This document shows, piece by piece, positions 55,401 to 64,000 of a stretch of DNA of 64,000 nt; position 1 is the stretch's first letter, and the number at the start of each line of letters is the position of its first letter. Source of the stretch: Phaseolus vulgaris (Eukaryota; Streptophyta; Magnoliopsida; Fabales; Fabaceae); assembly GCF_000499845.2 (NCBI RefSeq), contig NC_023759.2, positions 17,184,520 to 17,248,519 on the forward strand, written 5' to 3'. A program made the translations under genes and the position numbers. Below the pieces are notes generated by a model. The model saw nothing but the letters and a program-made list of their open reading frames with translations, ran no database searches and was not told where the DNA came from.

Positions 55401-58400
55401 TGACCTTTTAATGTCTATTCAAAACTTTACTTTTTATTTTAATGATTTTATGTTGTTTTATTAGATAATATTAAAAAAGTTATTTAATTACTAGTAGGAC
55501 CAAAATTTAATCAAAATAGAAAAAAAAGTCAATGAACTTTCAACTAGTACTTTAACAATTCAATAATTAGCTCAATTTTTAAATCATTGGATTGCACTCA
55601 CTTAATTAAGCAGTATGTCACATTAGGATTTATAATAATTTTATTATGTTAAGAGCCTTATAGTGCAAGTGGCATTGAGCTAAGTTTAAACTAATTATAT
55701 AATGATAGTTCTTGACCTAAGCTAATTGCAGAAATACATGCTAGTTGTTTGTATCTAATACACATCTCATATAATCAGATCATATGTTATTCAACTTTCT
55801 CCTTCTTTTCCTCATTTCCCACTTACCAAATTTTAAGCATGTAAAATTTGATAATAAAGCAGAATTAAGCAAAGTTTTAGAAAACTATTAGAGTGACAGT
55901 GCAGAGACTTGTGATTGTTGGCTATTTTTTTGACTCAAACTCTAAGATCGTATCCTTAGATTCAACCCCTGCAATATCCATTGCACTGTACTCTTTTATC
56001 AATGCTGGAACAATAGCAACATCGTTGGTAGCTGCTATGGTTTCACTTTCCTCGGCAAATTTAGAAGCATTAAACATTCTTGCTTTGGGAGGTACAAGCA
56101 GTCCTGTTTCCAATCCATCCATTAACCTGCATGTAAGTAAAGAAACTAATGTATGGTGGTACTATAACTAAAACAATTACTTTCAATTTCTATAAAGGGC
56201 TATCTTAAACATTTGGAAAATTTTACAGGTAATGGTTGGACACCTACAAGTCTTTGCCCTTACAAGTTGGTTTTCAACTAATCAGTGTATCAAATACTCT
56301 GAGACAACAAGAGGTCTGCGGTGGCTCATACCTCATCACAAGCTTCCCTGGAAAAATTATGACTCTTGGCTTTCTGTCTGGGAAAGAGAAAAACTTCAAG
56401 GGAGAAGTAATGGTCTGTCTTCAGGAGAACATTCTTACAACAAAGATCAACAACATAATGACTTCATGAACTTGTCTTATATTGATCATAAACTATCATT
56501 TCAATCTGAAAATACCACCAAATCTGGTCGGCTTCATAATCAGCAGGATATAAGTAAGACAAGTACATTGTATGGTCTACCTCTCAATTCCGTCGAATAT
56601 TTCACTTATTTCTTGGTGAGTTAACATCAACTTTTAAAGAAGTATGTGAATAGCCACTTGTTTGCAACTGATTCACCTGTCTTGTAGAGAGGAGAACCAT
56701 TTTCTGCTAGCAACGTCATCCAAGGAATGGAGAGTTACAAAGGGTAGTTATCCTCACAATCCTTTTATGTTTAAACATTATTAGGCTCAAGACATTCACT
56801 CACACACCCAACATGGTCACTGACTTACTAAATGTGTTCATCAGTGACAGGAAAAATAAGTTTTGGAATTTGCAGGATTAGTTAAGAACATTTGATATTT
56901 CTTTTCTCATAAACAGGTGGCAGGACATGGAGATGAACTTGTTCTGGCTTGGTGTAGGAGGAGGATGTTTACTTTTAGTTGATGTGTTCATTTTATTCTT
57001 CCTAAGACAAAGGACAGGGAGACCACCTCAAGGCAGGTTATCAGTCCCAAGGTTTCAGCTATTTCTTCTGATTCTCATGCTACCTTGTCTTTCTCAGGCA
57101 TCAACATTTGTAATAAAAGGTAAGCAACTAGTTATAACATTGTCTATTCCAGTCATCTAAATTACAAGATTAAAACTTATTATATAAGACTACATTTATA
57201 TGCAGGTGGTACGACAGGGGGAATCATTACTGGGGTGCTGTTACTAGCAGTCCCTGTAGCATTCATCTTATCAGTATTTCTATTTCTCATTATAGGAATC
57301 TACTCTGGAAGTTTTGCCCAATACAATGAATGCAAACAAGTAACAAATGAAGAAAAATGGTACAGAAATTTGTTGTTCTTTTTCATTGGGAGGCCTACTA
57401 CTGGCAAGTGGTTTGACAGGAATGGGCTACCTTCCTCTTTCCTTTCACGCTTTGGAATTCTCTTTGATGATTGGAAGGGTCCTCCAGTATTCATTTTAGG
57501 CGATCAAAATGAATCAAATAGCATAACCAAGTGGACTGAAAGTGGCCAAAGTGGGATCAGAAGAACGAAGACAGTGAGTTCAGAAGACAGCAATGAGGAA
57601 ATCAAAATCTCTGAATTCAAGAGGGTACTGGGCTGCATCAGAGCATCCTATATCATTATTGACTTACTAAGAAGAGTTGGTTTGGGAATAATATCCGTAG
57701 CTTACTCTTCAGAAAATTCAAATAAAAGCCTTTGGGCTTTGATAATCACATCAATACAGTTCATTTATCTGTTTACCACCAAACCATATATCAGCAGAAG
57801 TGTACAGGTTGCGGAAGGTGTTTCTCTGTTGTGCGAGGTAGGTGTGTTTGCTATTTTAATCCTACAGAATGGTTCAAACTCAGTTGAAGCTAAAACTTGG
57901 GAATTGGTCATTCTGTTTCTTCTGTTGTTTACCTTCATTGCTCAGCTCACCAACCAATGGTATGCTATGGTAAATACCCTATTGAAACTCTCACCGTCTC
58001 AGAATAACACTTTGAGACATGGATTAAAGTTTGCAGCCAAGGGACTCATCCTTCCCTTTCTTCCAAGCAAGCATTGGTCTAGTGCGATATCCACATTCTC
58101 CCAACCAGAAACAGACCAGCTTTCAGTCAATCCTATAGGTTCAGGAACAGAATTTGAAAGAAGAAATAGAAATGGATATATGGATCCAATTAGTGCCATG
58201 ACTGCCACAGTAGTCCCTGTGCAAAGTCCAAGTACACCCAGCCACAATGTTATTGAAAGAAGACATCCTTCAACTTTAGAGATTGGTGCAAGCTCTCATA
58301 TTGAAGTGGAAGGTAAATGGCTAAAGGGGCACAAGGCTGGGCTTAGAAAAGAGCTAAAGATGTTAAGGGAGCTTGCAAAAGCTAGCTTCTCTGGGGATAC

Positions 58401-58494
58401 CAGGGTTGATGAAGCAAGTACCAGCTACACTTTAGGTGAACAAGATTTATCCGGTGAAATCTATTTGGGTAATCAAAAGCGAAGATACTACTAA
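52439..58494 (+). CDS. large plant membrane protein: signal peptide, three Ig-like repeats, seven membrane spans (13 exons)
   Basis: Exons: 52439-52648, 52862-53000, 53135-53271, 53379-53580 (or from 53352), 53678-53916, 54062-54173, 54260-54404, 54600-54742, 55960-56132, 56229-56615, 56688-56743, 56917-57119, 57206-58494. Total 1,144 residues. Residues 1-32 are a hydrophobic signal or anchor. A cysteine-rich piece follows, then three repeats starting DTIPPTA (117), DRRPVMV (230) and DPMKPKV (347). Repeats one and three end with TDQAGN and TDISGN turns, as in bacterial-type Ig-like domains. Hydrophobic spans lie near 655-676, 690-712, 719-748, 861-884, 891-911, 921-937 and 947-971, then a 170-residue serine-rich, presumably cytosolic tail. 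I know it as a conserved plant protein without assigned function. Receptor or TRP-like channel roles are speculation. ATG codons at 52,418 and 52,337 are in frame upstream. I chose 52,439 because it leaves a normal signal peptide. Confidence 0.85.
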
Positions 58495-61350
58495 CACTAA
58501 TGCACAAAGGGGTCATATAACACCACATCCTATTTCAGAAGATTTTGGAAAATGCACATTACTTCAGATTGCTGTTTGTTTATTCCAGAATCATTATTTG
58601 TATAGTTTCTTCTGTAGTTTTAGTGACCTTAACTTGCTTCTAATCATTTTTAAATGACTTACATGTGTCAACAATTCTGTTTTTTCTGTCATTCATTGTG
58701 GTGATATCATCCATAAATATCACAGAAACACCTACAAATGACACCTATTCTAACTTCTGAAATCGAGCAATCCAATTACAAATAATGAATACCCATATTT
58801 CTAACAGATTTTATGGCATATATAACAAGGAATACTAAATACAAAATTCTCTATTGACATCACCGCTCAAATTAATGTGGCATGTCAGAGATAATGAGAT
58901 TTGGGTAGATTATTTTCTTAAAGCACATCTTAACCAAACATAATAGTTAGTTTGATTTGATTTTAACATAGGTTCATTAAAAATAAAACCAATATACAAT
59001 GAGTTACAACAAACAAACAGATTTTTTAAGAATGAGTTAAGTTCTATAATTCAAAAGTATAATAAGATTTACTAATTTACAAAATATATGTATATATATA
59101 TATGGATAATTCTTACCTCAAGCTAGTTTCTTTCAAATAAGTTAGCTTTCAATTCACTTCTTAATAACATAAAATAAAATTTGAACTCAACTTATGTAAT
59201 GAGTTACATCGGATTTTATTTTCTTTTAATTTCATAATTCTAAACTTTTGGTTTATTACATTTTTTTAACTTTTAAATCAAATTATAATAATGAAAATTG
59301 TATTGCTTAAAAATTAATAAATTTGTCAAATAATAAATTCAATAATAACATTTAATTTGTTATCATACTTTTTTTTTAAACTATGCTTTTATATATTAAA
59401 AAATAGAATTCATGGGATATAAATAATCTAAAAAAGTAAATGTTTTACTTGTTAACAACGATACCCCATTTATAGGTGGGAAGTCAAAGTTATTAAGATT
59501 ACAAACTAATAATAAAAAGATCGTGCATGCTTAAAACAATCAAAAGTTAAAATCACAACATAACAAAACATAATTGTAGCTAACACCTAATATCTAAACT
59601 CCCATAAGATAACAACATAAGACAAGTTACCAAGGAGAGGACAACAATATAAAAACAAGTCACTAAGGAGAGGAAAATAAAAGAACCGAATAATATATCA
59701 TTATATCAATTTTTTAATACCATTAGTTGTAGCTTATAAAAATAAAATATCTTTAATTAAACTTTAATTTCCTTTGCACTTTAAAAAAACATATAACTAG
59801 TTAATGAATGATAATATCATATAAAAGAATTAAGTCCAAGGACAACAATTAATAAAAAAAATCATAATTTCAAAGGGTAATAATTAATCAAACAAGAACA
59901 TCATAATTTTTTGTATTTAATAAGGGGAATGGACAAAGTTTTAAAAACCTATTAACATAATAATAAATATAATTTAAAAATAGATAAAAATAAGTAAATA
60001 ATAAAATTTAAGATAAAATATGAAAATATTGATTTTAATTCTTTTATTTTCTTATGAGTTTTTCAGTCTTGATTGACCATCGGGATAATTGATGTCAATT
60101 TTATGTAGAAATCAATACTTAAACCGCTGGGAAAATAAAGATCATATAATAACTAATCACTCTACCTTCTACCTTGAAAGTAATTTTTTATTTTATTTTA
60201 AACACTGACTTGTACAATTTGATAAATCAGATTGAGCTTGTAAATCAGATTGTATAACTCGATTTGTAAATCATAAAAACAAATCATTTTGTACAATCTG
60301 ATATACAATCTTGAATTATATAAGTTGGTATTAAAAAAAACATATTCATATTGACATTTGGCATTTCAAAATTTTATAGAGGTACAAAAAGGAACAATGG
60401 AGGTGCATGAAAAATTTGTCTTATATATTTAATTACAATAAGGCAATTTCTTCCTCTACCATATCAATTTTAACCTCCAGCTTATTATTTTTAAAATTTT
60501 TAAAATTATCCTTATTTCGAATTTTTAAATCTAAAATAATAAATATAATTCAAAACTAAAAAAATATATTCTGAAAAAAAAAATCATAACACAAAATTGA
60601 AAATACATTCTAAACAAAAGAATTATGGAATTTAAAAATATGTTTTGGAAATCTAAATTCAAAATATTTCTAGAAAAAGGGTTTCGGAAGTAATTTTTAT
60701 CCACATTCTTATTTTATTTAAGATTATTTTTGTTATTTAAAAAAAAAATTATCATTTTTTATAACAAGTACATGTTGAAATTGAACAAGTAGAATTTGTC
60801 CTACAATAATATTTTGTTTTTTACTCCAGTCCATCAAGGTACAGGAAAAAGTTATTGAATTTCGAGCCGACAAAATTCTTTTGTTTCCTTCTTCACAAAT
60901 TCTAGTAAAAGTCCATTACATCTTCGTCATAGGCACTTAATAAAATAAAATATTTCATTAACTGAAATTAATTTAATGCATAAATATCTTATTAAAAAAT
61001 TTGTCATCCTAACATTTTCAAAACGAATGTTACCAATACATATGTTAGTTTTAATTTATTACGAAATTTCCTTTTTTCTTTCGTACATAGTAAATCGGAA
61101 ATATAATTACGGAAATTCATTTAAAGAAAAACGTTATTGACAAATGTGAATTTTTATTTACATGAAATATCTACTTTACATTCTCATGTTTGTTCATCTG
61201 TTTATACATTTTCTTCTTTTCCTTTTTTTCCCCTCCCTTTACCCCAACAAAAAGAAAAATGAGTCCAATTCTACGAGATTGGACCAAAGTCGGAAAGAGT
61301 ATTGAAGTGGTTTTGGAATGCAAAATCTTCAATGAAGAGGATGATTTCTT
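58495..61350. other. intergenic spacer
   Basis: About 2.9 kb of AT-rich DNA. The first few hundred bases are the 3' UTR of the preceding gene. Short TA runs (59,091-59,103) are present. I see no conserved coding frame, tRNA or complete repeat. Confidence 0.5.
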
Positions 61351-61545
61351 TCAAATGCCAGCAGGGATGAGATCATTATCGATCTCGGTTCTCTGATCTT
61401 CTTCAAATTCCATCCAATGTAAAATAGGACCCTGAACATCAAATATTTGAAGTGTATGCACCAGTATTTAATGAATAGAAAAACATTTTCTCATTTAAAA
61501 CACAAAATGGGTTTAATATTTCTTAGCTAGTGTTTTTTCAGACCC

Positions 61546-61581
<36 letters not shown>

Positions 61582-62271
61582 CATTGCACCACAGTGAAAG
61601 AGAGGCATGACATTGGTCAGATGTTCATAGTAAAATTAGTAACTCATCTATCAAAAAAGTTAGAATATGCAAATTGACAGCTTACTACCTTTCCCTGTCG
61701 TAGTACTTTGGGAGGCATTTTTGTCATGTCAACAACCGTGGATGGGTCGGCCACTCTTACGCCACCATCAACAACAAAATCAAGACCCTGAACAACCGAA
61801 ACAGAGGTATTACGAGAAAATATAACCACCCTAGGTGTTAAAAGCTTCTCTTCCACCTTCTCTTTTTTCCTTCTCTACTTTCTGGGAGAAAGATATAATA
61901 TATTAAAGGCTATAAAAACCTATAGTAGCGAATATGCGAACCTGTGAAACCTCTAGGTTTGTGGAGCCAAGCATACCAAAATTGTCAAAAAGTAAATAGA
62001 CAGCAAAACATGTATGCAGTCAGATACTAATAAGGTTCCCCAGAGAAAGAGGACTATGCAAATATAATGTATTTCTATCAAGCACATATGCCAATAATAT
62101 TTCCCTTTTTCTTTAGAGCAGGGGTCAAAATAATTATTTCCATGGTTATTTATCCTGACAAAATTCAGTAACCCTTAATAAGTTAATAGAAAGAGTGATA
62201 CCTCTGGTCCATATGTATCAGCTATTATAACTGGGTCAATCATCCATTCATCTTCCTTCTGGAACTTGATG
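61351..62271 (-). CDS. YrdC/Sua5-domain protein, last three exons (5' part outside the window)
   Basis: Minus-strand exons are 62271-62202 (IKFQKEDEWMIDPVIIADTY...), 61787-61689 (GLDFVVDGGVRVADPSTVVD through KVLRQGK) and 61431-61351 (GPILHWMEFEED..., stop TGA at 61,353). All junctions are GT-AG and join in phase (internal introns phase 0). The phrase DGGVRVADPSTVVD is the conserved end of YrdC/Sua5 folds. Family members make threonylcarbamoyl-AMP for the t6A base of ANN-decoding tRNAs. In plants a divergent, possibly organellar paralogue carries this ending, so the reaction is likely but not certain here. The rest of the gene must start right of 64,000, or in intervening DNA I could not read as exon. 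Confidence 0.8.
61546..61581. repeat. TTA microsatellite
   Basis: About 12 consecutive TTA units in the intron or 3' flank region next to the YrdC-domain exons. Confidence 0.9.
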
Positions 62272-64000
62272 CTAAAAGAAAGATTAAAAATGTCAAAGTA
62301 CTGTTAAGCTACAATAATTCTATTAATTCATTGCTGATAAAAAAAAAAACTGTTAAGCTACAATTACAAATTATTATTCTCCATATATTAACACAACTAC
62401 GGGGGGGAGGTATTGGTGGAGGTGAGGCTGTAGTTAGTAGGAGTGCTCTAAAGGTTATGGTTAAAAGATGTTGTTTATATATGCACATGCACTTATTTTG
62501 GATGAACGTATACAAAGTAAACTTTTTATGATCTTTGATTTTGGTTAAAATTATGTTTGACGTGGCAATTTGTATTTGGAAAGCTTTATCTCAAGCAAGT
62601 TTCAGTAAAATTTAAAAATTCAGTTCAACACTAATGTTACATGACCATTACTTTTACTATAATCATGTTTAACCAAAAAATCACATAAAAACATTTTTTC
62701 GGTATGGGCATGCTGAATTCCAAACCAAAAATAAACTAGCACTCAACATCACGTGTGTACGAAACTAGATATTTATGGGTGATATGATACTAGATGACAC
62801 AATAGACTCAACAAACCTTGCTCGGGTAGGCTCGAATACTATTTTAGAAAGTAAACTTTAAATTTAACTCAATCTCGCAAAAACGAAACGACTTGTAAAG
62901 TGATATCTACACCCACTTATATACTATTGTTTTGTTACATCTCAAGTCAATGTAGAATCTCCAACATCTAATTTGACTCCCTAGGAGCTGTGATATAGGG
63001 AGATAATAGAGCTCCTACTTGCTAGAGGCTAAAAGATTAGAGATGTGGCCACATTTCGATAAACTTGATGAATAAGAAAAAATAAAATAAGTTTTTCCAT
63101 AAGCTAATTTGTAAAAACTCTTTCACGTAACTTTTTAAATTTTTGCTTTTATTTTATACATAAGTTAATTTTAGTTTTATAAAGGAAACTCATTTCATTT
63201 TGTTTCTTATTTTGTTTTTCCTATAAAATGTTTTCGGACAAGTTTGTCTAAGCAAATCCTATAATATTCATTATTATTTTGATCATATCTTAGAATTATT
63301 TTGCTCATCCTTTAGGATTAATTTCCCTATTTCCTCATCATCTCTTAAGATTGGTTACCATATTTCCTTATGTCGTGATTTATTTTGATTTTACTTAATG
63401 TCATGATTATGATTGGTTTACATATATTATAGAGCCTCAGGTTTCATGAACATATCATTAGATTATTAAACATTCCAACATACAATTAAATATATTCAAA
63501 GTATCTAGTTTTGCAAGCCCTCCCTTAATACCCAAAATCCCATAACTTCAACATCTTATTACTCTTGACCCATTACTACTACGCTTCCAAACTTCCCAAA
63601 AATTGGAGTTTTACCTTATTTTTATGATTCTGCTTTCAAATTAGTCATCTTTACTGTGGTGTTATCTTTAAGGTATCATTTCTCTTCTGGACAAAACCAT
63701 ACTTGGTCACCGTCCATCAAATTTACAACCACTGACCGTCATGATGATATCTCAGGCACGCCCAAACACAGTCTCCCTCCATTTTCTATATACTTTAGGT
63801 AGTTTTCCAGCTGTCGTTGTCCTTTTGGCAGTTAGAAAAGTATCCAGGTCGTGTTCTTTTTAGTCATCTGTAACGAACCAAGAAAAAACACCCAGAGATA
63901 AACCAAGAACACAAATTCTACTGAATAATCTCTGTATTATTGCTTCTGCACTTTACACCCAAAATATCGACAAAGGAAACGATTATTCCTTTTACACCAG
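62272..64000. other. intron or upstream region of the YrdC-domain gene
   Basis: The first exon seen at 62,271 begins in phase 2 of a codon, so a further exon must exist to the right. I found none in this stretch that I trust. The DNA is AT-rich, with no repeat or RNA gene I can support. Confidence 0.45.

Noticed and set aside
61190..61396. 68-residue plus-strand frame MFICLYIF...
   Set aside because: Its end overlaps the last YrdC-domain exon on the other strand, and its start is low-complexity.
63860..64000. Possible LTR or gene start at the right edge
   Set aside because: Some phrases look like an LTR leader, but there is no second copy, terminal motif or frame in the window to support it.

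Overview
The window is nuclear DNA of a flowering plant, most likely a dicot and probably a legume. The signs are genes with plant-type GT-AG introns, AT-rich intergenic DNA, recognisable plant nuclear proteins, and LTR retrotransposons of plant lineages (Tat/Retand-type and other Ty3/gypsy elements, and a Sirevirus-like Ty1/copia element). The legume assignment is inference from the general look of the copia element and repeats. No bacterial, organellar or CRISPR features were seen.

Three regions are visible. (1) 1-3.97 kb, left gene island: the 5' end of a conserved plant gene of unknown function (minus strand, three exons, running off the left edge) and a complete intronless gene for the small subunit of ribonucleotide reductase (minus strand) with a TATA box and E2F-like sites. 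(2) About 3.97-50.6 kb, one block of nested retrotransposons. The oldest layer is a minus-strand Tat-like element, now cut into pieces: an LTR, an antisense-gene relic, reverse transcriptase fragments at 8.7, 26.5 and 28.6 kb, protease and gag at 47.2 kb, more gag at 49.4 kb, then a primer-binding site and a second LTR. It was interrupted by at least six insertions, some of which were themselves interrupted. Gypsy element B (8.9-26.5 kb) contains a 12.15-kb Tat/Retand element (12,483-24,633, TSD TTAGA). A Sirevirus-like copia element (29,265-47,183, TSD GGAAC) contains gypsy element E (31,056-40,428), whose gag contains a solo LTR (35,998-37,625, TSD CTTTA). Solo LTRs also lie at 7.26, 26.69 and 48.38 kb, each with a 5-bp target duplication. 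(3) 50.6-64 kb, right gene island: a foldback/Mutator-like inverted-repeat element (51.2-52.06 kb), a 13-exon gene for a large membrane protein with three extracellular Ig-like repeats and seven predicted membrane spans (52.4-58.5 kb, plus), and the last three exons of a YrdC/Sua5-domain gene (61.35-62.27 kb, minus) whose 5' part lies beyond the right edge.

The host genes look like unrelated housekeeping or uncharacterised genes and form no pathway. The main interest is the insertion history, the antisense spliced gene carried by the Tat elements, the modular exon structure of the Ig-like/7-TM gene, and the foldback element. I found no wholly new system that I can defend. All retroelement coding regions are broken in at least one place, and the breaks are described by position only.
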